Below are positions 32,588 to 47,500 of a stretch of 64,000 nucleotides of DNA, one piece after another. The notes below the pieces were generated by a model. The model saw nothing but the letters and a program-made list of their open reading frames with translations. It was not told the DNA's origin and did not search any database. Position 1 is the first letter of the stretch; every line of letters starts with the position of its first letter. Source of the stretch: Agapanthus africanus (lineage: Eukaryota; Streptophyta; Magnoliopsida; Asparagales; Amaryllidaceae); contig CM057349.1 of the NCBI GenBank assembly GCA_030015575.1, forward strand, positions 256,303,077-256,367,076. Reading direction: 5' to 3'. The position numbers and the translations under genes are program-made.

Positions 32588-35500
32588 TCAATTGTTCGGC
32601 TTCAAAGCATCCTCTGCCACTTGATCGGCGACATGATTTTCCTCCAATGGCTTTTGTTCTTCGGGATCAACCTGTGACTTGTCATTTTCACACGAGGAAA
32701 CAGATTCAAAATGTTTGTCATTTGTATCATCCTTACCCTTCTCATCACTTTTATTAATCTTTTCATCCACTGCCTGCAAGTCAAATATGAATATTTAGAT
32801 GACAAGTAAAACCTTGATTAGTAGAAGGATTTCGTAATGCTGAATTGTCTTTAAACATTATTATTCAGTTAAAAAAATTATTCTTTAAAAGCAAATATCA
32901 TAAAAATTTTTTGCAAACTATTCAAAACTCAAATTAATATATATAATACTTGCAAATGATTGAATAATGTCCTTTATCAATTGGTAAATAACGAAACACT
33001 AGATGTCACCTGCTCATGCTCGATTTGGCACATAATAGAATAAAAATAATAACTTGAAATTATCATCTATATCTCCAACTTTAATAATCTTTCATCTATA
33101 TCTCACTTTGTTCTATGGTTAATTGCATATAGCGGCGTTCATCTATAACTCATCCAACTTTGATAATCCCTTTAACTGTTTATTAGCATATTCTAGAGCC
33201 GATTTATATGATTTGCACGGTGTCCAGAGGAAAAAAAATTATAAAAAAAACAGTTGAGGGATTATGATTGCTGAATGAGGCATAGGCTTTAACTAAATGG
33301 TGGCAGAAAAGATAAATGACTAACAAAATCCAAGCAAATTAACTCCTATTATCCTTTGCAAAAAAGCTGAACCACACTAGCGTACCCTTAACTGTCGATG
33401 GTTTACAGTAAACCCCACTAAAGTACCTTAAGTTGCATTATCGTACACTAATGCACACCGACTACACTAACTACATTAAAGTACCTTAAAAAATTTATGA
33501 CAGTAAACCCCTTAAACTATGGTTTTAAGGGAGCTTTTTACACCAAAACAGCCTTAAATTAGCACGTTGAGGGGGCTTGCTGACTGCAAAAACATCACAT
33601 AATTAAGGGCATTCTACTGCAATTCAACCTTACTAAAGATAACAAGCAATGCAATAATAACTTGCCTGGTTGGAAAGTTGAAGCTGCTTTGCCTTCTTCT
33701 CTTGCATCCTCTTTTGACGGTCATCATAAAATGCAAAATCGTCAAAAATGGACATCTTACTTGAATGCTCCTTAAAAATCTTAAGCATTTCAAGACCCTG
33801 CTCCAGCTTTACCTGAAAAAACATAGCCAGTAAAAATCATTTCTTCATAATAAACAGAGTGAAACATTGGATATTGCACACCTCTTGAGTGTCCCGACTG
33901 TTGGTTACCGGCTTGTTATCGTTGTTCTCTAGGATAATATGCTTCAGAATATTGTTTGGAACGTCCTTGATAACATGCCATTTCATTGGAAAGCACCCAA
34001 TCCATTTATCATGTTGCCAGTAATCTACATTCTTGTCAAACTCAACCGGGCCAACCATCTCCGCAACACCTACAAATTGACCGCTGGCATTCACCTGAGA
34101 TATTCCACCGAAGAAATCAGATACATCTTCCGATTCAATTAACATTGAGATATGATTAAAATGATAATAATAAATTAGACATGAACAAGCTGATTATTTG
34201 AACAAGTGGTTTTCTTACAAAGATGTACATTCGATGTAAAAACATGGGGAGATGGTTTCATAATTGAAAGGATATAGGACCAAACGAATTAAAACAATTT
34301 ATATGGAATCTAGTAGCATGGATAAGTGATATGGACGCGGCAAATTTGTAAAAAGGACTTGGGGACACGGCTATATTATTTATTTTTACATTTAATTACA
34401 TATTAAACAAAATATAATAAAATAGCCATGTAACAATATTACTTTACATGCTTAAAAAATAAAAACAAAGTTATAGCTTTCATTCATAATCATAAGTTTT
34501 CTTGGAACAAATACACGTAAAATGAAAAGTAGCACATACGAATCATCATCTAAACCTTTTTCCGTTCAAGTGGGTGTCAGCTAAGAACACAGAAGAATAC
34601 ATCGCGTAAAAGTTAAAACAAACATAATATTAACCGTTTTTAATTGGAGCTGACTATAGACCCGACCAATGTTACCTGGAAACCCAGAACATTTTGGTAG
34701 GCGGAACAAAATGGGAAACCAGAATGCCACTTGACATGGACTGTGGTACGATAGGGATAGTTCTCATTGATAAACTTACAAGAAAAGAAAACGTAGCTCT
34801 AGACATGGAGTGCTTTTGGAACATTTGTATATATGTGTGTATATGTACGTAACAACTGTTTTTTATTGTAATTTAACACAAACCCAATTTTATGCCCATT
34901 TAACTTTAGATATTAAGGTATTTGGACCTGCTATGTGCACTAGGGCATGTAGCCTGTAAGATGGTGATGGTACTTCATGTATTTGTAACCTGGAACTTGT
35001 TCATTAAAAACTTTTTAATAAATCTTTTGTGGGGACTAAAATTAGCCCACCATTTTACTCAAAATAAATAAATAAATAAACTTAAACTATTAGGTAGTTA
35101 GATCAGGACGCTGATTCTTATGATCCATATCGATAGCGTTTCCTAAACATGGATGATTGTTCCAAATAGCAAAAGGTTCGGCAACTTATGGTAACATAGG
35201 CCCCAACTTCATCATTTGCATCAACTTTGGACATTTACTACTAGATTTAGTTCATCACGAGAGAAAATGTTTAATATTCTTGTATTCCAACATACCATAT
35301 TTGTCTACGTGTATTTCACATTCATATCTCTCAACCCCTTACGCTATGTAGAAGTGTGTGACATGTGCAATTTGAGCTGACAGTCTGACATGGCTCAACG
35401 TGTCGAACACGGTGTCAAATGGAGTGTCAAGTGTCAAACACAGACTCTACGAGCAAAAAGAAAGGTTCGTGCTTCCTAGTATGGAACTTAATTTTAGCAA

Positions 35501-38500
35501 AACATACGATAACAAGCGTTACGTTCAGATTGAGGGCAAGAAAATACATTTAGTTAAATATCACAGTGATGATGAAATCAAGGATGACGCTAATCATATA
35601 AACAAAACCAAATAGCCAATATGGTAAAGCACTTCTGGGAATTATATGAGCCTAAACGAATAGCTGAAAGACCCAAATTGCTTTATAGGTTAGATAAGAA
35701 ACAATATATCCAAGAAAATAACTGTAGCTAAAAAAATAGAGATTGATTAGAAAAAAGTGCACTCTTAAGAAGTTAGAAATAGCTCCCATACAAGATTATA
35801 TCATAGACAACAATTGAAGATAGTTTAGACATATGACAGTTAGGAGTGTCACAATTGTGGTTAATGAAGTAACAAGCAGGAAGACACTTACATGGAAGAC
35901 CTTTTTTTATAAAATTAATAAAATGTCAGTTGAATCAAGCAAAGTGATGGCAACGGAATTGCATGGAAGTAAAGGATTATACTGCCAACCACAGTGTTGG
36001 ACAAAGGACTAGATATTATCGTTGTTGTTGTAAGGTGAACAAAATACAAACTTTAGCCTAGATAAGGCAATATGTGATGAATTTATATAAGCAGCTCGTG
36101 GAAGAAGAAGCTTTTATTAACAAAGCATGTGAGGAAATCACTGACAATAAGTAATCACTCAACACGTATTTAAGACGTAATTAACTTTATAGGCTAAGGA
36201 TGACTGCATAACTCAGTAACAATATACTTCAATAAGAGACTCTCATACTTACAGAGAAAAATAAAAAAACTGGGCATCCACTGGCTTTTCCTTGCGATTC
36301 ACTGTACGCAGCATCAAGCTTCTTGTTTCCATTGGGCGTGCTAGCCCAAACACTGTATTTGATGCTCCTGTGGATGTCATCCTCACTGTAGGATTTAATG
36401 ATAAAGAACTTGGCATCAGAATACACATCGTGGAGATCTTCACCATTGTGGTGTTCCTTATTAGGAACCACTGCACCAGAATCTTCCTTCTCAACTGAAG
36501 CAACAGCTATAGTGGTATTTGGGGTTTTAATGTGACCAGCTCTAGGACCACAGTTCATCTCCCCAAACTCATCCAAATTTGGATTGTTGCGGTTATATAA
36601 CCCATTACCTCGGCCCATAGATTGCCCATATATTCTTGAATTGACTTTATTTGATTCAAAGTTTAAGCTGGATCTGAGAGTACTTCCATACTGCCCATAT
36701 AGTTGGTTGTATGGTCTTGGAGTTTGGAAACCCTGAGAGAATGAGTGAAAGAGCAGTCAACAATAAGAAATTTGAAACAGTTGCCATCTCCAGTAAACCA
36801 AGATATTTAAAAAATAGCCCCGGATATTTAAAAAGGACAAAAAAAAACTTCAGACTCTATCTATATATCTAATATAATCCCATACAAACAAGGTGGCAGA
36901 AGTTAATTGAATTCCAATATTGCCCTCTAAGCTATTTTCTTTTCAAGAAGCACTATGTTGGTTAAAATTAGTTGATGCTTCTAAAATAACAATCAAATAA
37001 CCTAAGGATGTCAATCAATGGGAACAACTTGGATAGCGTACATTATTTGAATAATTGAGCTGTAATTGCTTTGTCCTATTAGCGAAAATGGGTAGGTACA
37101 AGCTGTAGCTTCCCCGATAGTTGATGAAAGACAAGTCAAGATGTCTCATTTTGAGATTGTTGGTTGTGGAAGATGGGGAAAAAAGGGGAAGGTGGTGCAT
37201 TTAATTGAGATTTAATATAAAGGACATTGTGAGTAGATTGTTGTCTTATAAGAATTTCAAGGTCTATGCATTCCGGTATTGTTAGCCATTGAAAGGAGGT
37301 TGATGGGGAAGTAGAGAGTTAGACATTCAGCTTTTTGACTATTCAAGCAAGGTCTTTGTTTTACATATAATTAAATTTTTCACTATGATAGTTTGTTTGA
37401 TTCTGTAATCATAATCGAGATAGCTTTACTTTTTTAGTCAGTTTCCCCGGATCAGTTTTCTTCTTACTGGTTAGGCTTCATAATATATGTTCCATCTTAT
37501 TAATATAATTTTGCTTTTAGCATGATTTTTAAATTTTATGATATTCTGAAGAGCCGACTTCTATTTTGATTGAGATTAGATTTACCTAATAAATCTCAAA
37601 TATTAATGGGGTTCTAGTATACAGTCGTCGTAATCTAGAGACTAGGCCTTTGGCCACCAAAATAGGGGTATATCTTACTACTATATCAAAAAATAAAACA
37701 AGAAGCCTTTATCCCAAACTTTTAGGATCTTTAACTTGAACATAAATCCTTTCTTCCATTCCGCTCCATTGAGTTTCAACCAGTAATGTAAATTGAGAGC
37801 TAAGATATCTCTCTCCATCGCCTCCATCCATGTTAGTAATAGTAAATCAGATAATATTCTATTAAAAAATACCTGAGTTTAGGCACACAGCAGGACACAA
37901 CAAAATATGATTTGTTTCATACTACGTACCATATAGTGGGGACTGGGGCGATTATCCTGATTTCCTGCAGAAATGAAACTGCTAGGTGAAGAAAAAGAGC
38001 TTGTTGTCAACGGCACATGATACCCACCATAAGCACCATCAAACCATTGAAAGGGTGATGGAGCAGCATCAAAAGCAAACATTTGATCAGCATAAAATGA
38101 ATGATTAGATGCCAACAATGAATTTTGATGGCCTGTCCTCGATGATGCTGAAGCACTGCTTCTGTTTGAATTTCCATTTCCATACCCGTTAGACATTGGT
38201 GTTGGCTGCTGATAGAATGGGCCCAAATATGGATAATGATGTGGGCCATACGGTCGGACATCTTGCCCCAATGTTGGATCTGGTGAACTCGGAGAAGGGT
38301 ATGAACTATATGGAGAATAGCTATATACATTCTGGTATCCGTCACCAGTAAATTCCTGTTAAGAGCAGAACAAGCCAAGGATATGGTCAAGAATAGATTC
38401 AAGCACCCATACCCGGTAACACACACGGGAAGGCACACAGTAAAATAATATAATTTAAGAAGTTGGATTTTTTTCAATGTCTTAAACGTCTTAGCTCAAT

Positions 38501-41500
38501 GCAAAGTCGCCTACAAGGGTATTTGAAATTGGTTGAGGCATAATATAAAAAACACATGTGCATTGCACATGCCCAGAAATATAGTTTTTTGTAAGAAATA
38601 GAAACCGGTGTCAAATTTTTACAGAAGTTTTTGTTGGATATGTATGCCCTAGAGGTCATTATTGTATATATATACATGTGGATACTTGGACATATATATG
38701 TACAGGACAGTCTTGCTCGATACGATAGTATGCTATCTGATTTGTCTTTATCTTAACATTTGCATATATTTTACTTGCTATTACGTATCATTCATACATG
38801 CTGATAATGCCCGTAGGATCATTGCTAAACTACCTGCGTTGTGATGACAATCATACTTGTAGGAGCTGGATAGTCGGTACGCACATCCTTAAATGGTTCC
38901 TAGTCGTGAGAGTATCGAGACTGGGCATCGATATTTCAGAGTAGGCTAGTGTATACGTTTCTAGACCTCGACGAGGGACGATGGTGTGGTCCCGCAACCA
39001 TTGTCCTTTTGCACCTAAGATCGTATACAGGTGCTCACTAGGTGTGAGTACACCGGACGGACTTCCCGAGAACTTTCAGATGGTACTACACCTGTAGTTA
39101 GGTGGAAGTTCTCAGGTGACATGAGTACAGGTTAGTCTTTAGACCTGAGATCGTCATTTGTCTCATGTGAGTTCCCATTGTGCTTTGATCACTATCCTAC
39201 CACGGCTCTACTGAATCGTGCAAACAGGTTTTGGTTGGGTACAGTTCCGAACCACATAGAGGCAGTGAGCGATTGTCGGGGATTCGTCTCTCCCGGTATA
39301 AGAAGTCGATATCGCACCGTGTTCGATTGGTCAGGACCATAAGACCTTGGCCAAGGCAGTTGGGATTTACTGATAGGCTGATCAGTAGTTTTCCGAATCG
39401 ATCTTAAACCGCATCAGCACGAATTATCGGGTTATTAGGGTCTGACGTTTACCACCCCTAGACCCTGTATGTGATACTCTTAGACGAAGAGACCGGACTG
39501 TACGGAGATTGTCACGGGTAGGCTCAGTAGGAATCCGGATGAGTTTGCTCGTCGTCCTTCCTTTTAGACAGGTACTCGGATAGCCGTTACGTACAGCTAG
39601 TGCCGCTAACGTGCTTGTGGTTATAGATTTATCCAGCAACTTACTGACGGCATACTGTCGAGTCTTTAGAGTACCACACAGAGAGTTTCCCTGATTTAGA
39701 CGAAGTGATGTAGTACATATTGGATACGTGCAGGGTTCCGGTCGATTGATGTACTTTGTACCCGAACTTTCGATCGGACAGTTGGTAATACTAGCCGGCT
39801 CGGGATTGAGCCGGATTATTAAATCGGGTATTGATTTAATAATTTGCATATATGTATTTCGATATGTATATTCTAGTATTATGTTTTTCGTGTTATTCTA
39901 TCTCTTTGGGCATTCGTATTTTTATCCAAATGCAGGTATGTATATACTGTAGACTGTAATCCGAATTTTATTATGGATAACATTCTAAAAGGTGGACACC
40001 TCATTAGTCTATTTTCATTTATTTAATAAATAGAAATGAGGTGTAAATTGAAGAAGATGGGGTATGGTGAGAAACATGGCTTCAATAGTTGACAAATGAA
40101 TTATTAATTCATTTGTGGCAACTATTGAAGCATGGTTGATATAGTTTATTCATGGATATTGTTTTACAAAACCTTGGTGACATATTTTCTCTCATGGTTG
40201 CTCATTTTCTTTTGCTCTCACCATTTTGCTTCACCCTCATCTCCTTCTCTTGAGCTTCATCACCTTCATCATCTTCCTCCTCTCTACACTCTCATGTGTT
40301 GAGAAACAAGAGAAAAGGTAAGATAGAAATAGTAGAACATTTAGAACTCCACACTACATTCTAGAGTTCTTGGATTAGCATCCCAAGTTCTCTAATTTCT
40401 CCTATTGACACTTAGCTAGGAGCTAGAGCCATGGATCACATCTTTCGGGTGGATCATCTACAACAAAGGAGGACCGGAGAGCAAGATCGATCGCGGAGAA
40501 CTGATGGAGTAAGAAGTGAAGATCAAGCTTGTTCAAGATGGCCACTAGAAGCACATGATGAAGAAAGAAGACCGAAGGACACTGATTGTTCGGTGAGGCT
40601 TTCTTATCATGATTGATAGCTCTCCTAGTTTTGCTAGTTAGATTTATGGTTAGATCCGGTTTACTGGGTTATTCCAGCGCCGTTTTTACTTTGGTAGAAA
40701 AAATTTGTTCCGCAAACGGCCACGGATGATGGCTAGGGCGTTAGGGTAACCCAATATGGTATCAGAGCCAGCCCATAAAACCTATACTAGCAGTTTAAAC
40801 AACGTTTAAAATAACGAAACCGAAATAACTCCAAAACACGAAACCTTGAATTCAAGTTTCTGTCAATTTTTAAACAGCCTCTGAAAAAATTTTAAACAAC
40901 TTCAGAGTGCTCTTTTTACTAAATCTAGAACACCAGAGAAAAACGAGCTTGTGATTCTATGTTTTGGCCGGCGAAAACATGATATTGGCCGGCGTCGCCG
41001 GTTTAGTTGTAGTGAAATGTGCTCGTTTTTGTTTGGTGCTCTATATCTCTTGGATTTGGGGTTTCTGGATATGTTTGATTTTGCCCAGAATGATTTTTCA
41101 GTTATCTCGAGTTTTGGGGCATTACGGAGTATTTCGAAATCGCTATTTTAACACTGTTTAATAATTATCAGTACTTAGTTTAGCATCTGCGACCGTGAAT
41201 GTCATTTGATCGGTATAACCTATCTGTCTGCTATATGTTCTTTTAGACGGGTTTGCGAACATGACATTCACGTTGATGTTCTGTGCTTGTGATATTGTGG
41301 TTGGATTGTCGTGGTGAATAGCCGGTGGTGCAATGGTTTAGTACAGTTTAATATTCATTTGTACATTTGTTATTGCGGGACGAGCATCCAACATGTGGAC
41401 TGCCGTTACTGCCATGTTGTATATTATTTGATTGGGGCAAGACCGGATTGATGTCGATATCACCTTTTGTACATATATTTTTATTTTCTGTACTAGGATT

Positions 41501-44500
41501 ACCCTACAGTGGAGTGCTCGAATAGCCGGGTTCTAGAGTGCAACAAGCCCGCATCTCATGGCGTTGAGACGGAAGGGGCTTCACTCTAGAATTGGTGGGC
41601 TATTCGCCGCACTCGTAGGGGTATAGGATGACCCACAGAGGGGCGCTCAAGTTACCGGGTTCCGTGAAGTGCTGGATGGCTCATTCACTTTGTTGATTGG
41701 GGTTGCCTCACTTCTGGGATTGGCGGGCAACTTGCCGCGCTCGTAGGGGTCCAGGTTTCCATTGCACGGGCTATCCACACGACCGAGAACGTCGGATCTC
41801 ATTTGCGGCTCAAATGAAACCCAGGGCTCCAAGATTATCCACCATTCTGTGTTGCTTGCTGAGATTCTGTGTTGTTGCTTATATCATGCATGGGACGAAT
41901 GTTATATATATTTATATATATACTAGTAGATGTATATGTTTTGCACCCGCGCTAGTCCAGCCCCCGCTCTGTCGTTAGTTAAGTAATCTAACGGGTGATG
42001 ACGGGGCCCAGTGGCGAATGCGGATGGCATATACGTACATTTTATTTTCGTTCTTTTCTGTATGTGATATGTTTAAATGATGGGGACTACATTAATTTTG
42101 ATTAATGCAATATAAAAAACCTAAAAGATGTTGGAACAATTTTCAAAAAACTATAGTTATATTCTTTCGCTTTGCATAGTGGTATTCGGTTGTGAATATC
42201 CAGCACCTCATTCTATGAGGCAAGGGCCGAGATCCCTTCTCAGGGAGTGACCTCTTGAGCAAAAGTCGATACTGTAGATTACTCGGGTTTTTTTCAAAAC
42301 CACAATTTTTCAAAAGCGGAGTCTAAACCACTCCTTTTCAAAACTGTTCAGGTTCCTTCAACAATATCAAGTTCATTACGTTAAAGGGTATTTTCACCAA
42401 AAACCCAGCAGTAGCCCTCCGTCGTTTCCTACGAGTAGTACTTAGTATTCATACTGCGTTTGTTGACTCCGTCAAGACAGTGTACGGTAGCAAAGTAGTG
42501 CTCGTTTGTAGCATTAGTTGCGATTGATTAGGACAGTCGTGTAACCTTGTTGACTCCGTCAAGGGTTATACGGATGGATTTAATGGAATCAAGAATGACG
42601 GGTTGAACTTGACTAGAACTCTTTGATTTGTTGACTCCGTCAAGGTCACTAGGGTCCTAGGGCAAAAACCACATCGGAAGATTCAAATATACAGGAAACT
42701 TGCTAGTGTTGCATACCTTCTGGAGTGTGGTAACTAGAGTGGCTTCCATCAAGGTTATCATACAATGATAGTTGGATTCCGACCCCACTGATGAGTAGGA
42801 TTACTCTTGAAAGATTTTCTTACTTAACAATCAATGTTATAACCAAGTAGGTGTCTAAAACGGTGTTAGCGGGGCTACGCCTCCAGGAAAAAGAGCTTAT
42901 GTAATTAAGAAACTTCGCAAAAGCGTTGGAAAACCTCTCTCGAAGTGTCAACATTAGCATGGCCAAAAAGTTAAGCAAATATTGTGCATGCGATTAATCC
43001 TGACTAGTTCTTCTTTTTGGGTTTGAAGAAGAATTCGAGAAAACAGTGGGAGCCATCCTAATTAGATAAACTAATAACCAATCTAATCTTGCAAGAGCGC
43101 ATGCTGAATGTTTCTTTTCTCTCTCTCCAGCTAGCAACCAATTCACGCCCTAATCAAGATAATAAAATGTATCGCTTGACCGATCCGAATTCTTATTCGG
43201 GGCTCGGAAACGTCGCTTTGGCTCTGACTTATGAAAGTCGTCATGAGTATGAGCAAGAGAAAGAGGATTGCATGAATTCCTTGATGACCCCATCGAAGAA
43301 GCAGCATACCAATGTGTCTCCTTCAGGTGTTCTTTTTATTGAGAACTGCTTTTCGGTCAGTTCTACCTCGTGAATGTTAGATACCGGATCATGATCTCAT
43401 ATCTGTAATTTATTACGGAGACTGAGAAAAAGTAGGATGGTTGGACCTGGTAATATCCCTCGGAGTAGGGAACGGAGCACAAGATGCTCCTGCCGTCGGT
43501 GAATATCACATAGCATTGCCAAATGGCAATACTATAATTTTGAACAATTGCTACTATGTACCTTCCACGGTGTGCAACATCATATCAGTTTCTTTACTTG
43601 ATAAAGATGGATATAACTTTGTTCTTAATAGAAATATCATGAATATTTACCTTAATCAGGTATTGGTTGCAGAAGGTACACTGTGTAATGGTATCTATCT
43701 TCTTAATCAAAACACAGTTCTCAATGTATAAAACACTCGCAAGAGGAAGGGTTCAGAAGTGAACAAATCCTACTTATGTCATTATAGACTTGGTCATATC
43801 GAAGAGAAAAGACTAAGCTGCATAAAAATGGAATTTTAAATACGTTCGAATTTTTATCTTATGAAACTTGTCAGTCTTGTCTCAAAGGAAAAATGACCAA
43901 ATCTCCGTTCACCGGACACGGAGAAAGAGCAGCAGAGCTCTTAGGACTCATACACAGTGATGTATGTGTTAGGTTTACCTAGCACCTACTGTATGGTATG
44001 GAAGTATCACACATGCCAGAATTAAAATTTTAAAGGTGCTAAGTAAACTAACCATGAATCTTTAACTAGAATATTTAGGGTAACAAGCAAAGTATCATAT
44101 ACAAATAAGATTATATCACTAAGTGAAGAAATTACAACCTTTGTAGACCTCCCTTGGTGACTCCTTGGACCTTTGAGAGTTTGGAACGGATCGCTAGAGT
44201 CCTTCCTCGACCACGATGATCCACCCGAAATCCCTTTGCCCAAAGCTTCTTACTTTACTTGATCTTTCAAAGAAGTGTAGCAAACACCCTACACAAATGA
44301 GCTAGATGTGTGTATAATGATGAGGTGGTTTGTATTCTCTAATCAAACCCTTTCTTTTTTACTATCTCACTCAAAGAAAATCTCAAGAGAGAGGAAGAAG
44401 AAGATAATGGCAAAGCTAGAGCTTAAAGTATATTTGTGATGAAAAAAATGAGATGAGAATGAATAATCAGTATTAAAACATTCTCTCCTCAAACCATTGT

Positions 44501-47500
44501 TAGTAAATATCTAGATATTTACAATTAAGTTAAAAAGCCAAAAGAAAATTAACTCAAGGTTAAAAGTTAGGTCAAGAATGGTCAAAAAAGATAAACATTA
44601 ACCATGAGTGAATTATCTCTTCTTTAACTCAAAATAAATAAATATATACATATTTACAACCATGTGGGTCTTGCATTGCCACCATTTGTGTATCAACCAC
44701 CATGATACAATGCATGTATGTGTCCATGCACATCATCATGTGCATACATGCATGCATACATCAACAAAGAAAAGGGTTTAATAAAGAATTAATCTAAAAG
44801 TCAAATGTTAAATCAATAACCGGTCATATCACATTCGACCCGACCAATAGAAAAACACCCGATTAATATACGGTATCACATATACGTATTTAATCGGGTC
44901 CCCGCGCATATCTCATATGCACACATCTTTTCACCTGAGCTAGGAAACTCCTGTGTGGGACTCTAAGACTCATCAATACACCGACAGTAGGTGATGATCA
45001 TATCAAACACCTACAAGCCGCAAGCGGTCAGCTAAACGTAACGGCCACCCGGGTATTGAGCGAACAGAAGAAAACCAGCAAAGCTGTCAAAACTTGCGTC
45101 GAGCCAACTGGCAACACTTACCATACAGTCCGGTCTCTTCGTCGGATATGTTGCATATCAAGTCTAGGCATGGCATCGTCGACCCCAATAACTCAATAAG
45201 TCATGCCGATATATGGCTCATAACAGATCGAGAAACTACTGATAACACTTATCAGTAAATCTCAGCAGCCCTGGCCAGGGACTTCCTGTTATAGCTAATC
45301 GAGCATAGCACAATATCAACCCCCAATACCGGGAGAGACGAAACCCTTCCTATCGCTCATTACCTCCATGTGCCTCGGGACTGTAGCCAAAGTCCACCTG
45401 TTTGCACGACTCAGTAGAGCCGTGGTAGGATGGAGATCAAAATACAGTGGGAGGACACACAAGACTCTATGACGATCTTAGGTCTACAGACTAACATGTA
45501 CCAGTGTCACCTGAGAACTGCTATCCGACGAAAGATATAATACCACATAGGAGTTCTCGGCGAGTCCATTCAGTATACCCAGTCTCCACTGAGCACCCCG
45601 CATACAATCTTTGGTGTCACCACACCAGATGGATATGGGATCATCCATCGCCCATCATATGGGACAAGAATGGTATACGCTAGTCTACTCTGGAATATCG
45701 ATGCCCCGTCTCGATACACCAACGACTAGGAACAGTTAAAGGATATGCTTATAAACTACAAGTGTCCCACTAGTATGATCTACATCATAGTCCCAATAGT
45801 CAAGCAAATATCCTATGGACTTTATCAACATGTATCAAATGAATAAGATGCATGATCAAATGAACATGTCGAGCAAGAAATTCATCTATATACATATATA
45901 CATGTCCAAACATCCACAATACATATAATGGCCTCTAGGGCATACATATATCCAACAATCTCCCACCTGCACTAAGGCCAATTATTGGCGTATCTCATAC
46001 CCAACATCTCAAAAATTCGCTCATGCTGTGGCTGTGGAAGGGCCTTGGTGAGTGGATCCGCAGTGTTATTCTTTGAATCTACTCTCCGAATCTCGATCTC
46101 TTGGTGATCTACTATCTCCCGGATCAAATGATATCGTCTCAGAATGTGTCTGGACTTCTGATGGGACCTCGGTTCTTTGGCTAACGCCGTAACCCCATTA
46201 TTATCACAATACAATGGTATTGGATCAACAATGGATGGAACTACCCCTAGTTCCGTGATGAACTTCCTCATCCAGACGGCTTCCTTGGTAGTATCATTTG
46301 CAGCAATATACTCAGCTTCCATCGTGAAGTCTGCAACGGTATCCTATTTAGAACTCTTCCAACTAACCGTCCCTTCATTGAGGGTAAATACAAACCCTGT
46401 GATAGATTTGCTGTCATTCTTATCACTTTGGAAGCTGAAATCAGTAAAGGCCTCTATTTGGAGATCCCCATTATATACACCAAGAACAATTCTTTAGTCC
46501 TTCGTAAGTACTTAAGAATGTTCTTCACTGCTATCCAATGTTTCTCTCCTGAATTGGATTGATACCTACTTACTACAACTAGTGCATAAGCTACATCAGG
46601 ACGAATACATAACGTCGCATACATTATAGAACCTACGGCTGAAGCATAGGGTATAATACTCATGCGGGCTCTCTCTTCATCAGTCTTCGGACAGAAGTTT
46701 TTGGAAAGAGTGATTTCATGACAAGCGGGTAAGGCACCACGCTTGGAATCTTCCATACTAAACCTTTTTAGGATGGTGTCAATGTACTTTGATTAGGACA
46801 ATCCTAATAACCTCTTGGATCCATCTCTATAGATCCTAATGCCCAAAATGCAAAAGGCATCACCCAGGTCCTTCATGGAGAACCTTTGTGATAAGAATAG
46901 TTTAACCGATTGTAGCATAAGAATATCATTTTCTATCAAAAGAATGGCATCCACGTACAATTCGAGGAATGTGACAGTACTCCCTACAATCTTCTTATAA
47001 ATGCATGGTTTATCTATATTTTTGACAAAATCAAACTCTTTGATTGTTTCATCAAAACAGATGTTCCAGCTCCGTGAGGCCTGCTTTAATCCATAAATAG
47101 ATTTAAGCAACCTACATGCTTTCATGCTGCTCCCACTGTTAATGAAGCCCTCTGGCTGATCCATAAAAACCCATTTTTCTAAATCACAATTTAGAAATGC
47201 AGTTTTAACGTCCATCTGCCAAATTTCATAGTCGTAGTGAGCAGCTATAGCAAATAGGATCCGAATGGATTTAAGCATTGCTACTGGAAAGAAAGTTTCA
47301 TCATAGTCCAATCCTGATCTTTGACGAAAACCTTTCGCTGCAAGTCTTGCTTTAAAGGTCCCTGCCTGTCCATCTACACCAATCTTTCTCTTAAAAATCC
47401 ATTTGCACCCTACGGGTTTTATCCCAGGAGGTGCAACATCCAAAGTCTATACTTTGTTGGTGTACATGGACTCCATTTCAGATCTCATGGCTTACAGCCA

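Noticed and set aside
35400..35615. 71-codon frame in YTH intron 6
   Set aside because: No motif or splice context supports a gene, and it lies within an intron on the opposite strand.
38007..38477. 156-codon minus-strand frame over YTH exon 5
   Set aside because: Out of frame with the YTH coding sequence, which continues through the overlapping frame with correct splice sites and family composition.
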